Shown one piece after another: positions 16,725 to 27,253 of a stretch of 64,000 nt of DNA. The DNA is from Salinilacustrithrix sp003476595 (GTDB lineage Bacteria > Actinomycetota > Acidimicrobiia > Acidimicrobiales > Salinilacustritrichaceae): contig CAXAUZ010000005.1 of NCBI GenBank assembly GCA_963972525.1, forward strand, positions 131,579 through 195,578, given 5' to 3'. Every line of letters begins with the position of its first letter. Position 1 is the first letter of the stretch. The notes beneath the pieces were generated by a model. It was given only the letters and a program-made list of their open reading frames with translations. It was not told where the DNA came from and searched no databases. The position numbers and the translations under genes are program-made.

Positions 16725-17819
16725 TCAGTCGGGCGCGTCGCCACCGTTCACGCGACGGGTGGCGGCGCGCACCGGCTGGACCGCGGCCGAGGCCAGACCC
16801 CGCCCGACCCGGCCCACGGCCCGCGCCGGCTTGAGCACCCGGCGCAGCTTCGGCCCGCCGATGAACCCGCGGCGCACGAAGTAGAGCCAGAGGCCGATCG
16901 CGATGAGCACCATCGACCCGAGCGCCATGGGGTAGCCCCAGGACTCGTCCAGCTCGGGCATGCGCTGGAAGTTCATGCCGTAGATGCCGGCCACCAGCGT
17001 CATCGGCAGGAAGATGGCCGAGAACACCGTGAGCACCTTCATGACCTCGTTCAGCCGCTCGGCCGTGGCGCTGCGGTAGGTGTCGACGAGCGTGGCCACC
17101 ATCTGGTGGGCGCTGTCGAGGGACTCGATCATGTGCGCGTGGTGGTCGAGCGCGTCGGCGAGGTCCCGTCCGGCCGGTCCGGTGCGGTCGCTGTGGGACC
17201 GGGTCAGCAGCTCGAGCATGCGGCGCTGGGGCGACAGGCTCCTGCGGAGCAGTGCGATGTCGCGCCGCAGGGCATGGATGTCGGGGAGCACGGCGGGATC
17301 GCCCTCGACCGCACCCTCCTCGAGGTCGAGCACCTGGGCGTCGACGTCGTCGAGGAGCGGCAGGTACCGCTCGCCGACGAGCTCGAACAGGCGGCAGGCC
17401 AGGTGGAACGGGCCGTCGAGGGTGAAGTCGTCCCGGTGGATCCGCTCGGTGAGCACGTCGATGCTGCGGACGGCGCCGGCGTGGACCGTGATGATCCAGT
17501 CCTTCCCGACCACCACGTCGACCTCGGTGGTGCGCAGGACGTCGGCGTCCGGCGCGAGGGCGTGGACCACGAACACCTTGTAGCGGTCGAGGTCGTCGAA
17601 CTTCGGGATCTGCTGCTCGAGCAGGTCCTCCCGCGTGATGCGGTGCAGCTCGAAGCGCTCGGCGATCTCGTGGGTGCGGGCCTCGGACGGCGACTGCAGG
17701 TCGAGCCAGAACCAGCCGCCCTCGATCTCGTCGATGCGGTGGTCGGGCAGCTCCGACCGTCGGCCGTCCGCGTCGACGTGGAACAGCCGGCTCCGGGCGT
17801 CGGCGGCGATGCCGGTCAC
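16725..17819 (-). CDS. corA: CorA-type magnesium/cobalt transporter
   Basis: A 364-residue protein. The N-terminal soluble domain (about 250 residues) is acidic and helical, followed by two transmembrane helices near residues 275-320. The signature YGMNF closes the first helix, as in CorA channels, and the C-terminal tail is strongly basic. It should form a pentameric divalent-cation channel. The start is GTG at 17819, overlapping the stop of the upstream nitronate monooxygenase gene (GTGA), so the two are co-transcribed. Confidence 0.9.
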   Translation of the reverse strand: MTGIAADARSRLFHVDADGRRSELPDHRIDEIEGGWFWLDLQSPSEARTHEIAERFELHRITREDLLEQQIPKFDDLDRYKVFVVHALAPDADVLRTTEVDVVVGKDWIITVHAGAVRSIDVLTERIHRDDFTLDGPFHLACRLFELVGERYLPLLDDVDAQVLDLEEGAVEGDPAVLPDIHALRRDIALLRRSLSPQRRMLELLTRSHSDRTGPAGRDLADALDHHAHMIESLDSAHQMVATLVDTYRSATAERLNEVMKVLTVFSAIFLPMTLVAGIYGMNFQRMPELDESWGYPMALGSMVLIAIGLWLYFVRRGFIGGPKLRRVLKPARAVGRVGRGLASAAVQPVRAATRRVNGGDAPD

Positions 17820-18760
17820 GTGGCGGCTCCGTACCTGCCCAACCGGGCGATGGTCTCGTGGAACCCGGCCACGCACTCGTCGATGATCTCGGCCACCGGC
17901 CGGACCGCGTCGATGCGGCCGGCCACCTGTCCGGTGAGCGCGACGCCGGCCTCGAGGTCGCCGCCGAAGTACAGGTCGAGCACCGAGCCGAACGCCTCGC
18001 CGAGGTCGACCGACTCCTGGCGCTCCAGCTCGGTCGTGCGCTCGGTGCGCAGCGCCCGGAGGCCGGGGCGGCTGTGCCGGTTCAGGAACACCGTGTCGGT
18101 CTCGGCGGCACCGACGATGGCCTGCTTCCAGTTGTCGTGCACGGGCGACTCCGCGGCCGACACCATCCGGGTGCCCATCTGCACGCCCTCGGCGCCGAGG
18201 GCGAAGGCCGCCGCCATCGTCGGGCCGTCCACCATGCCCCCGGCGGCGATGATCGGCACGTCGGTGTGCTGGGCCACGAGGGGCAGCAGGACCATGGAGG
18301 CCACGTCGCGGGGGTTCTTGAAGCCGCCGCCCTCGCCACCCTCGACGACCAGGCCGTCGACGCCGGCGTCGAGCGCCTTCAGGGCCCCCTGGAGGGTGGG
18401 CACCACGTGGAAGACGGTGAGCCCGGCGTCCTTGAGCTGGGCGGTGTACCTGGTGGGGTCGCCGGCGGAGGTGGTCACGAAGCGCACGCCCTGGTCGACG
18501 ACGAAGTCGACGATGCCGGGGTCGCGCACGAACGCCTGCGCGATGTTCACGCCGAAGGGCTTGTCGGTGAGGTCTCGCATCTTGGCGATCTCGGCCTTCA
18601 CGTTGTCGAGCTCGCCTGAGGAGGTCTCGATGATCCCGAGGCCGCCGGCCTCGGACACCGCCGAGGCGAGCTGGGACCGGGCGATCCACCCCATGGGGGC
18701 CTGGATGATCGGCACGTCGATGCCGAGGAGTTCGGTGATGCGGGTGGAGATGCGGGCCAT
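17816..18760 (-). CDS. Nitronate monooxygenase (2-nitropropane dioxygenase family)
   Basis: A 314-residue FMN-dependent TIM barrel. Family marks are the start 'IDVPIIQAPMGW', 'AGGLGIIETSS', 'VVEGGEGGGF' and 'IIAAGGMVDGPTMAAAFALGAEGVQMGTR'. Such enzymes oxidise alkyl nitronates or, in some branches, act as enoyl reductases. The ATG at 18760 follows TACGCT by eight bases on the minus strand, consistent with a leaderless start. Downstream corA overlaps its stop. Confidence 0.88.
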   Translation of the reverse strand: MARISTRITELLGIDVPIIQAPMGWIARSQLASAVSEAGGLGIIETSSGELDNVKAEIAKMRDLTDKPFGVNIAQAFVRDPGIVDFVVDQGVRFVTTSAGDPTRYTAQLKDAGLTVFHVVPTLQGALKALDAGVDGLVVEGGEGGGFKNPRDVASMVLLPLVAQHTDVPIIAAGGMVDGPTMAAAFALGAEGVQMGTRMVSAAESPVHDNWKQAIVGAAETDTVFLNRHSRPGLRALRTERTTELERQESVDLGEAFGSVLDLYFGGDLEAGVALTGQVAGRIDAVRPVAEIIDECVAGFHETIARLGRYGAAT

Positions 18761-18867
18761 GGCGTCGGAGCGTAGGGGCGCCGGCGACCCGGTGGTGACG
18801 GCGGGACCGCCGCACCGACCCGGTACCGTCGTCCGTTCGCTCCGGTCCACACCCCTGGGAACCGCAC

Positions 18868-20283
18868 GTGTCCGATCTGCCCCCACCGCCACCCCCGCCC
18901 GGCCGACCCGGCTACCCCGCCGGCCCGCCGGTCGCACCGCCGGGCGGGTCCCCGCCATCGCCGCCACCGGCGTCGCCGTCCTCGAGCTGGACGCCGGACG
19001 AGGAGCCCCGGCCCCCGCGCGGTCGCCGCGTCAGCATCGTGCTGGCGATCGGGGCGGTCCTCGCCCTGCTCGCCGCCACCATCGTCGTGATCACCCGCGA
19101 CGGTGACGACCCGCCACCTGCGGCTGCGCCGACCACCACAGCGCCCGGCGGCCAGGACGACCAACCGCCGTCGAGCGCCCCGACCACCGAGCCGGCGGGG
19201 CCGCCGCTGTCCCAGGACGAGCTCGAGGTCCTGGTCGAGGAGCTGCAGGCCTTCGTCGCCGAGGCCCGCGGGCTGGAGTTCCTCGAGCCGGTCGAGGTCG
19301 AGCTGGCCGACGGCGACGCCTTCCAGTCCCGCCTGCTCGAGGACTTCGAGGAGGACGCCGACCAGATCGCCGACGTCGAGGTCTTCTACAAGGCGCTCGG
19401 CCTGCTCGACCCGGGTGCCGACCTGCTCGAGGAGCTGCGGGCGATCTACTCCGCCGGCGTGCTCGGCTTCTACGACCCCGAGACGAACGAGCTGGTCGTC
19501 CGGGGTGCGTCCCTGACCCCCTACGTCCGCAAGACCATCGTGCACGAGCTGGTGCACGCCCTCGACGACCAGCACTTCGAGCTGGACCGGGAGGAGTACG
19601 AAGACCGCAAGGACGAGATCGCCACCGGCTTCACCGCGGTGGTCGAGGGCAACGCCCGGCGCATCGAGCAGCTGTGGATCGACGAGCAGCCCGAGGACGT
19701 GCAGGAGCAGGCCGCCGCCGAGGAGCGGGCCTTCGCCGACGGCATCGACGTCGACGCGTTCCCCGAGATCCTGCTCTTCGAGATCGGCGCCCCCTACGAG
19801 CTCGGCAAGATCTTCGTGGACGCCATCATCGGCGAGCGTGGCGACCGGGCCGTGGACGCCGCCCTCGAGGATCCGCCGACGACGTCGGAGCAGGTGCTCT
19901 TCCCGCCGCTGTACAGCGAGCGCCAGCCGCGCGTCGAGGTCCCGCCTCCGCCCGCCGACGGCGAGGTCGTCGACGACGGTGTGGTCGGCACCTTGTTCTG
20001 GTTCGGGCTGTTCACCACCGGCGACACCACCGTGCCGCCCCAGGACGCGTTCGCAGCGATCCAGGGCTGGGGTGGGGACTGGGCCGTCACCTGGATGGAC
20101 GGCGACGCCGCCTGCGCACGCATCGACGTGGTCGGTGACACCCAGGAGGACACCGACGAGCTCGAGGACGCCCTGCGCGCCTGGGCCGAGGGGAGCGCGG
20201 CGGCCCAGATCAGCATCGTCGACGAGCGCGTCCGCGTCGACAGCTGCGTGGACGGCGCCGGCGCCACCCCACCCCAGGTGTGA
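18868..20283 (+). CDS. Membrane-anchored HExxH protein, putative metalloprotease
   Basis: A 471-residue protein. A proline-rich cytoplasmic leader (residues 1-52) is followed by one transmembrane helix (about 54-76) and a Thr/Pro linker. The extracellular domain contains the zinc motif HELVH at residues 226-230 and a glutamate at about 260 (AVVEGNA) that could be the third ligand, as in gluzincins. The rest is acidic. I do not recognise a named family, and activity is inferred from the motif. The start is GTG at 18868 with CTGGGA 8 bases upstream. It is divergent from the nitronate monooxygenase gene. Confidence 0.72.
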   Translation: MSDLPPPPPPPGRPGYPAGPPVAPPGGSPPSPPPASPSSSWTPDEEPRPPRGRRVSIVLAIGAVLALLAATIVVITRDGDDPPPAAAPTTTAPGGQDDQPPSSAPTTEPAGPPLSQDELEVLVEELQAFVAEARGLEFLEPVEVELADGDAFQSRLLEDFEEDADQIADVEVFYKALGLLDPGADLLEELRAIYSAGVLGFYDPETNELVVRGASLTPYVRKTIVHELVHALDDQHFELDREEYEDRKDEIATGFTAVVEGNARRIEQLWIDEQPEDVQEQAAAEERAFADGIDVDAFPEILLFEIGAPYELGKIFVDAIIGERGDRAVDAALEDPPTTSEQVLFPPLYSERQPRVEVPPPPADGEVVDDGVVGTLFWFGLFTTGDTTVPPQDAFAAIQGWGGDWAVTWMDGDAACARIDVVGDTQEDTDELEDALRAWAEGSAAAQISIVDERVRVDSCVDGAGATPPQV

Positions 20284-20291
20284 CAGGAGGG

Positions 20292-20321
20292 CTGCCAGAA
20301 CGGTTCTCCCGGAACTGGCAG
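20292..20321. repeat. Intergenic palindromic repeat, family B copy 2
   Basis: CTGCCAG (20292-20298) and CTGGCAG (20315-20321) form a perfect 7-bp stem between two convergent genes. The right half, TCCCGGAACTGGCAG, matches the other family B copies. It may serve as a terminator for both genes. Confidence 0.6.
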
Positions 20322-20337
20322 TCCGCTCGTCACACGC

Positions 20338-21204
20338 TCAGGCGTTGGCGATGACCTCGTCGCCGTAGCGCTTCAGCGCGTCGGTGGTGTCGCCCCAGAA
20401 CGCGAACGCCGGCACCATGATCCGGTCGACGCCCACGTCGGCGAGCTCCTTGGCTGCCTGCAGCGCGCCGCTGCCGATGGTGGCGCCGCCGGCCGTGAAC
20501 TCGATCGCCTCGGGGTCGCGGCCGTGCTCTCGAGCGGTCTCGCGCACCAGGTCGAAGCTGCGGGCGAGCTCCTGCGGGGTGCCCTTGCCCGGGAAGAACC
20601 CGTCGCCGAGCCGGCCGGCGCGGCGGGCGGCGATGTCGGTGTGACCACCGACGTGCACCGGGATGGAGCCGTTGACGGGGCGGGGGCGGGAGATGCACTC
20701 GTCGAAGCTGGTGAACTCGCCGTGGTACGTGGCCTTCTCCTCGCTCCAGAGGGCCCGCATGGCGGCGATGTTGTCGTCGGTGCGCTTGCCCCGCTCGGAG
20801 AACGGCACGCCGATGGCGTCGAACTCCTCCTCGAGCCAGCCCACGCCGATGCCCAGCTCCATGCGTCCACCGGAGAGGTGGTCGAGCGTGGCGAGCTCCT
20901 TGGCCAGCACGACCGGGTTGCGCTGGGGGACGATGAGGATGCCTGTCGCCAGCCGGATGGTGGAGGTGGCCGATGCGACCCAGCTGAGCCAGATCAGCGG
21001 GTCGGGGATGTCGAAGTCCTCGCCGCCGGGCATCTTCCCGGACGGGTCGTAGGGGTAGGGCGAGTCGTAGCCCGACGGCACGACGACGTGCTCGACCGTC
21101 CAGAGCGACTCGAACCCGGCCTCCTCGGCGGCGACCGCCATCTCGGCGGCGGCGTCACCGTTGGCGAAGGGCCCGGTGTTGGCGAAGATGATCCCGAACT
21201 TCAT
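20338..21204 (-). CDS. LLM-class F420-dependent oxidoreductase
   Basis: A 288-residue luciferase-like TIM barrel. The pattern 'GFESLWTVEHV', 'TGILIVPQRNPVVLAKELATLDHLSGGRMELGIGVGW' and 'SRPRPVNGSIPVHVGG' is typical of F420-using actinobacterial members. It should transfer hydride between F420 and an unknown substrate. The ATG at 21204 follows TACGGT (21213-21218, minus strand) by eight bases. A 14-bp perfect palindrome lies in the -35 region, suggesting repression by a TetR-like protein. Confidence 0.87.
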   Translation of the reverse strand: MKFGIIFANTGPFANGDAAAEMAVAAEEAGFESLWTVEHVVVPSGYDSPYPYDPSGKMPGGEDFDIPDPLIWLSWVASATSTIRLATGILIVPQRNPVVLAKELATLDHLSGGRMELGIGVGWLEEEFDAIGVPFSERGKRTDDNIAAMRALWSEEKATYHGEFTSFDECISRPRPVNGSIPVHVGGHTDIAARRAGRLGDGFFPGKGTPQELARSFDLVRETAREHGRDPEAIEFTAGGATIGSGALQAAKELADVGVDRIMVPAFAFWGDTTDALKRYGDEVIANA

Positions 21205-21226
21205 GGCGCCGGACCGTAACCGAACT

Positions 21227-21240
21227 TGACCGATCGGTCA
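21227..21240. promoter_or_regulatory. Perfect 14-bp palindrome, probable TetR-type operator
   Basis: TGACCGATCGGTCA is fully self-complementary. It covers the expected -35 region of the minus-strand LLM gene starting at 21204 and lies between two LLM genes. The shape is typical of TetR-family operators in acyl-CoA regulons. No adjacent regulator is present. Confidence 0.55.
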
Positions 21241-21246
21241 GGTGCA

Positions 21247-22143
21247 TCAGGTCTGCAGGGGCTTCACCACGTCGGCGACCTCGGCCAGGTGGGTCGACCA
21301 GTCGGCCGGCTCGCCGATGGGCACGGCGACGAACTTGGAGGCGCCGACCGCGATGAACCGCTCGAGCAGCGGCGCGAGCGCGCCCACGCTCGGGGCGACC
21401 ACGTCGTGCACCTCCACGTCGGGCCGGCGCTTGGCGAGGAAGGCGGCGAGGACGTCGGGGATGCCGTCGATCGCGTAGGGCACGAGCGCGCCGAAGTGCT
21501 CGGGGTCGATCTCCCGGTCGTGCTCGGCGGCGATGCGCTCGATCTCGGGGCGGCCGGCGGCGACGTCATCTGGCGTGCAGAAGCTCGGCAGCCAGCCGTC
21601 GCCCAGCCGCCCGGTCCGGCGAAGCTCGGAGGGGGCGACACCCCCGAGCCAGATCTCGATCGGCTGCTGGACCGGTCGGGGCCGCACCCGCGCGCCCTCG
21701 TACCGGAAGAAGGTCCCCTCGTGGTCGACGGCGTCCTCGGTCCAGAAGCGGCGGAGCAGGGGCATGGCCTCGTCGAAGCGCTTGGCCCGCTCGGTGCGCT
21801 CGACGCCGAACGCCTGCTGCTCGGCCGGGTCGACCTGGCCGAGACCGAACGCCGGCAGCAGCCGCCCGCCGGAGAGGCGGTCGAGGCTGGCCAGCTCCTT
21901 GGCGAGCAGCATCGGGTTGCGGCCCGGCAGGACCATGACGCTCGTGCCGAGCTTGAGCTTGGTCGTGCGGGCTGCGGCGAAGGACAGCGCGACGACCGGG
22001 TCGGGGCAGTCGTCGGTGATCTTCTCCGACAGCCAGAGCGAGTCGAAGCGCAGCGCCTCGAGGCCGTCCACCAGGGCCGCGAAGCGCTCGGCGTCGTTGG
22101 TGATCGTCCGGGTGCCGAGGCCGTAGCCGACGCGGACCTTCAC
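21247..22143 (-). CDS. LLM-class F420-dependent oxidoreductase
   Basis: A 298-residue luciferase-like protein. It begins 'VRVGYGLGTRT' and contains 'GTSVMVLPGRNPMLLAKELASLDRLSGGRLLPAFGLG' and 'RPVQQPIEIWLGG', as in F420-dependent family members. The start is GTG at 22143, overlapping the stop of the upstream LLM gene (GTGA), so the two form an operon. Many longer in-frame readings upstream are antisense shadow. The substrate is unknown. Confidence 0.86.
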   Translation of the reverse strand: MKVRVGYGLGTRTITNDAERFAALVDGLEALRFDSLWLSEKITDDCPDPVVALSFAAARTTKLKLGTSVMVLPGRNPMLLAKELASLDRLSGGRLLPAFGLGQVDPAEQQAFGVERTERAKRFDEAMPLLRRFWTEDAVDHEGTFFRYEGARVRPRPVQQPIEIWLGGVAPSELRRTGRLGDGWLPSFCTPDDVAAGRPEIERIAAEHDREIDPEHFGALVPYAIDGIPDVLAAFLAKRRPDVEVHDVVAPSVGALAPLLERFIAVGASKFVAVPIGEPADWSTHLAEVADVVKPLQT

Positions 22144-23045
22144 AGCAGGCTGCGCAGCAGCTCGCGCGTGCGGGTCCGCTCGTCGCTGGTCGAGCCGAAC
22201 TCGCTGGCGGCCAGGTCGGTGACGCCGGCGTCGGCGAAGTCGCGGACCCGCCCGGCGACGGCGTCCTCGTCGCCGATGATGGCCAGGTCGGCCGGACCGT
22301 CGAGGCCCTCCCGGTCGAGCATCGCCCGGTAGGACGGCAGCTGGCCGTAGATGGCGTACACCTGGGCGGCCCGGGCCCGGGTGCCCTCGACGTCGTCGGT
22401 GACGCACACGGGCACGCCGCTGGTGACCAAGGGATCGGGGTTGCCGGCGTCCTCGGCCGCGGCGCGGATGGTGGGGGCGGTGTGGTCGGCGATGGTGCGG
22501 GGACCGGTCATCCACGTGATCGTCCCGGCGGTGCGGGCGCCGGCGAGCTTGAGCATCTGGGGCCCGAGGGCGGCGACCTGCACGGGCACGGGCCGGGTGC
22601 CGGGGATGTCGAGCGCCAGGTTCGCCGAGATGGTCTCGCCGTGGGCCTCGACCCGCTCGCCGCTCACCAGCGGCATGAGCACGTCGAGGTACTCCCGCAG
22701 GTGGCGCACCGGCTTGTCGAAGCTCATGCCGAACATGTGCTCGATGACCGGTTGGTGCGACAGCCCGATGCCGAGGGTCAACCGGCCGTCGCAGGCCTGC
22801 TGGGTGGTGAGGGCCTGGGCCGCGAGCATCGCCGGATGGCGCGGGTAGGTCGGGATCACCGACGTGCCGAGCTCGATCCGCTCGGTCTCCCGGCCGACCA
22901 CCGCCAGCAGGGTCAGGGCGTCGTAGCCGAAGATCTGGGGCACCCAGTAGGAGTGGAAGCCCTGCTCCTCGGCGGCCTGGACGTCGGCGACGACGTCGTC
23001 GATGGTGCCGGTGGCGGCGAGGCCCCCGAAGATCCCGATGCGCAT
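22140..23045 (-). CDS. LLM-class F420-dependent oxidoreductase
   Basis: A 301-residue member of the same superfamily, shifted in sequence from its neighbours ('GFHSYWVPQIFGYDALTLLAVVG', 'GTSVIPTYPRHPAMLAAQALTTQQACDGRLTLGIGLSH'). It fits the MSMEG_2516-like F420 subgroup. The ATG at 23045 follows TAGGTT (23052-23057, minus strand) by six bases. That -10 box overlaps the stop of the EamA gene upstream. Three LLM genes in a row suggest a shared catabolic or detoxifying role. Confidence 0.86.
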   Translation of the reverse strand: MRIGIFGGLAATGTIDDVVADVQAAEEQGFHSYWVPQIFGYDALTLLAVVGRETERIELGTSVIPTYPRHPAMLAAQALTTQQACDGRLTLGIGLSHQPVIEHMFGMSFDKPVRHLREYLDVLMPLVSGERVEAHGETISANLALDIPGTRPVPVQVAALGPQMLKLAGARTAGTITWMTGPRTIADHTAPTIRAAAEDAGNPDPLVTSGVPVCVTDDVEGTRARAAQVYAIYGQLPSYRAMLDREGLDGPADLAIIGDEDAVAGRVRDFADAGVTDLAASEFGSTSDERTRTRELLRSLL

Positions 23046-23054
23046 GGCCCGAAC

Positions 23055-23951
23055 CTAGACGGGGACGTCGGTGGCCGGACTCGTGCGGGGTCGGGGGGTG
23101 CGGTCGAGGGCGGCGACGGTGACGCCCACGAGCAGGAGCGCGACGCCGCCGGCGGCGGTGGCGGTGAGCGCCTCGCCGATCACGACGACGCCGAGGATCA
23201 CCGCGGTGACGGGTTCGGCCAGCGACAGCAGCGTCGCCGTGGCCACCGCGGTGTGCTTCACGCCCCGGGTGAACAGGGCGTAGGAGAGCGTGGTCGCCAC
23301 CAGGCCGAGGTGCAGGGCCATGAGCAGCCCGCGCCCCGTGGCCAGGGGTTCGAAGGCGTCGGCACCGCCACCCAGCACCGCCACCGGGGCGAGCACCACG
23401 GTGGCGCCGAGGAAGGCGACCGCCGCGACGCGGTCGGCATCGCCGGCCCGGGCCAGCTGCTGGAGCGCGTAGGCGTAGATCGCGTAGCTGGCGCCGGCGG
23501 CCACGGCGAGGAGGAGGCCGAGGCCGGGGCGCTCCGCGTCGCCCGGCTCGCCGGCCACCAGCACGGCCCCGGCGATCGCGACGGCGGCGGCCAGGAACCA
23601 GCGCGGCGAAGGCGTGCTGCGAGCGAAGCGCCAGTCGACCAGGCCGCCCCAGATCGGCGCCGATCCGATCCCCACGGCGGTGCCGAGGGCGACCCCCGCG
23701 AGGCGGACGCCGCCGAAGAACGTCAGCTGGTAGGCCGCCACCGACGCGATGGCCACGACGGTCCAGGAGCGGGGCAGCGGCGCAGCGGCCGCTCGGCGCA
23801 CCGCGGCGATGCCGGCGAGGCCGATCCCGCCGACGGCGAGGCGAACCCACCCGACGACGAGCGGGTCGATGCCGTCGGGGCCGAGCTCCTGGGCCGTCCC
23901 CGTGGTGCCCCACAGGACCGCGGCCGCGACGACCAGGAGCGCTGCGCGCAC
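23055..23951 (-). CDS. EamA/DMT-superfamily transporter
   Basis: A 298-residue, very hydrophobic protein with about ten predicted transmembrane helices arranged as two repeats of five, the EamA pattern. Helix 1 carries 'AAAVLWGTTGTA', and the repeat start is 'GLLLAVAAGASYAIYAYALQ'. Such carriers export amino acids or metabolites. The start is GTG at 23951, 13 bases after the fumarase stop, so it may be co-transcribed with that gene. Confidence 0.88.
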   Translation of the reverse strand: MRAALLVVAAAVLWGTTGTAQELGPDGIDPLVVGWVRLAVGGIGLAGIAAVRRAAAAPLPRSWTVVAIASVAAYQLTFFGGVRLAGVALGTAVGIGSAPIWGGLVDWRFARSTPSPRWFLAAAVAIAGAVLVAGEPGDAERPGLGLLLAVAAGASYAIYAYALQQLARAGDADRVAAVAFLGATVVLAPVAVLGGGADAFEPLATGRGLLMALHLGLVATTLSYALFTRGVKHTAVATATLLSLAEPVTAVILGVVVIGEALTATAAGGVALLLVGVTVAALDRTPRPRTSPATDVPV

Positions 23952-23964
23952 GGCCGCGGTGCCG

Positions 23965-25605
<1,641 letters not shown>

Positions 25606-25758
25606 CCCCTGAGCATCGCAGATCCACGTCGAGGCGTCGCAGCCAGCGTCGCCTTCAGGGCGCGAGCGAGCCGGCCGAACCCGGGGGCGGGCGGTCCGGG
25701 TCCGGCCGGCCGTGCTCCGGACCGGCTGGCGCCGGTCCGTTTGATCAGTTGTCCGGGC

Positions 25759-26172
25759 TCAGCGGCGGAGCCGCTTGATGATCTTCTTGGCGATGAGGAA
25801 GCCGGTGACGGGACCGACCAGTGCGAGGCCGATGGGGGAGAAGCTGGGCTTGGTGCGGCCGGCCTTCTCCTTCGCCTTCGCGTCGGCCTTCGGCTGCAGC
25901 CGGGTGACCGTGGAGTCCTCCTCGACGTGGGGTGCGTCGGCGGGCTCCTCCTCCTCGGAGACGATGCCGAGGCGCTCGGCGAAGGCGTCCATGTCCGGCT
26001 TGTCCTGCTCCTGGTCCGGGTGGTGACCGGGGCGCTGGTCCTCCGGGATCGTGCCGTCGGATCCCGAGGTGGTGGGGGCGTCCTGGGCGGAGAGCTTGGA
26101 CACCGACGCATCAGGGTCCAGCGCGGGGACCTTCCCGGAACGACGGAGCTCGGCTTGCTGGGGCTTGGCCAT
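25759..26172 (-). CDS. Small protein of unknown function with C-terminal hydrophobic segment
   Basis: A 137-residue protein. The first 100 residues are hydrophilic and probably disordered, rich in Asp, Glu, Lys and Pro. The C terminus has a short hydrophobic helix (IGLALVGPVTGFLIA) followed by basic KKIIKRLRR, so it may be tail-anchored. I recognise no family. The ATG at 26172 follows TACGGA by seven bases, which fits the leaderless pattern. Confidence 0.55.
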   Translation of the reverse strand: MAKPQQAELRRSGKVPALDPDASVSKLSAQDAPTTSGSDGTIPEDQRPGHHPDQEQDKPDMDAFAERLGIVSEEEEPADAPHVEEDSTVTRLQPKADAKAKEKAGRTKPSFSPIGLALVGPVTGFLIAKKIIKRLRR

Positions 26173-26241
26173 GGCGCGGTCCGTACCCGAGGGGTGGCAC
26201 GGCCATGCCGGATGTGACCCAGGCCCGATCGGGCCCCGGGT

Positions 26242-26727
26242 TCAGACGGCGGGAGCGCCCGCGTAGGGCTTGGGATCGCCGGCGGCAGGGATGTCCGGCG
26301 CCTTCCACGACATGATCCGGGCCAGGTTGTCGGCCACGGCCCGCCACTCGAGCGGGTCCCAGCCCTCGGCCGAACCGAGGAGGGTGCCGTCGATGCCGAT
26401 GTGGACGAACGCCGGCAGCTGCTCGAGCTGGAGGGACTTCACGAAGGCCTTGTCCGGGTCGCACAGGACGAAGAGCTTCTCGGCCCACGGACCGACGAAG
26501 GCGGTGGCGTCGGCGGGGGTGGAGGTGACCACGAAGCCCACCCGCACGTCGGCCTGGGCGAACACGTCGAGGATCCGCCCGGCGGTCTCCAGCAGCCACG
26601 CGCTCTCGTACTCGAACGGGTCGAGCACGACCACCGCGAGGTGGAACGTCGTCAACCAGTCGTCGAGCGGGAGCTCGACGCCGGAGATGTGGGTCAGGGT
26701 GACGTCGCCAGCGGGGTCGGTCGGCAC
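26242..26727 (-). CDS. Thioredoxin-fold protein without CxxC
   Basis: A 161-residue protein with a thioredoxin-like layout. It has a central strand 'VRVGFVVTSTP', then 'FVLCDPDKAFVKSLQLEQLPAFVHIGIDGTLLG' with the cis-proline before the strand. The usual CxxC pair is missing, so it is not a classical disulfide reductase. The start chosen is GTG at 26727, nine bases after TAACTT; a TTG at 26745 would add six residues. It diverges from the membrane protein gene. Confidence 0.65.
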   Translation of the reverse strand: MPTDPAGDVTLTHISGVELPLDDWLTTFHLAVVVLDPFEYESAWLLETAGRILDVFAQADVRVGFVVTSTPADATAFVGPWAEKLFVLCDPDKAFVKSLQLEQLPAFVHIGIDGTLLGSAEGWDPLEWRAVADNLARIMSWKAPDIPAAGDPKPYAGAPAV

Positions 26728-26794
26728 GGCGGGGGAAGTTAGCAAGGTAGGTTCCGCGCCAGCAGATCCGCCCCCGCAACCACCTGGAGCTCCT

Positions 26795-27253
26795 GTGGTC
26801 TTCGCTGCCTACGCCGACACCGGTTACAACATCTTGCTGCTGCTGCACATCGTGGCGGTCATCGCCGCGTTCGCGCCGACGGCGGTGAACCCGCTGCTCG
26901 AACGGCACCTGGCGCGCAACGGGGGCGAGGCCACCCTGCAGAGCTGGGCCGGCTTCGCCCACGACTACACCAAGAAGATCGTCATGGGCTCGCTCGTCGT
27001 GGCCCTCATCACCGGCATCCTCATGATCGTCGTGTCCGATGAGGTCATCGAGTTCTCCGACACCTGGATCTCGCTGTCCTTCCTGGTCTGGTTCGCCATC
27101 GCCGGCGTCGTGAGCGGGATGGTCGGCAAGGGCCAGCGCCTCGTGGCCGCGGGCGACGCCAAGGGGCGTGAGGTGCTGGCCAAGGCCGGACCCATCGTCC
27201 TGGTCCTGCTGCTGGTCATGCTGTACCTCATGATCTTCAAGCCCGGAGCCTGA
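26795..27253 (+). CDS. Four-helix integral membrane protein
   Basis: A 152-residue protein with four predicted transmembrane helices. Helix 1 contains the histidine of 'ILLLLHIVAVIAAFAP', followed by 'IVMGSLVVALITGILMIV', 'WISLSFLVWFAIAGVVSGMVG' and 'PIVLVLLLVMLYLMIF'. The layout resembles DUF2269-type small membrane proteins. The start is GTG at 26795 with a GGAG site 6 bases upstream. A TAGGTT box at 26748-26753 suggests a leadered promoter. Its stop shares a base with the next ATG (TGATG). Confidence 0.68.
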   Translation: MVFAAYADTGYNILLLLHIVAVIAAFAPTAVNPLLERHLARNGGEATLQSWAGFAHDYTKKIVMGSLVVALITGILMIVVSDEVIEFSDTWISLSFLVWFAIAGVVSGMVGKGQRLVAAGDAKGREVLAKAGPIVLVLLLVMLYLMIFKPGA

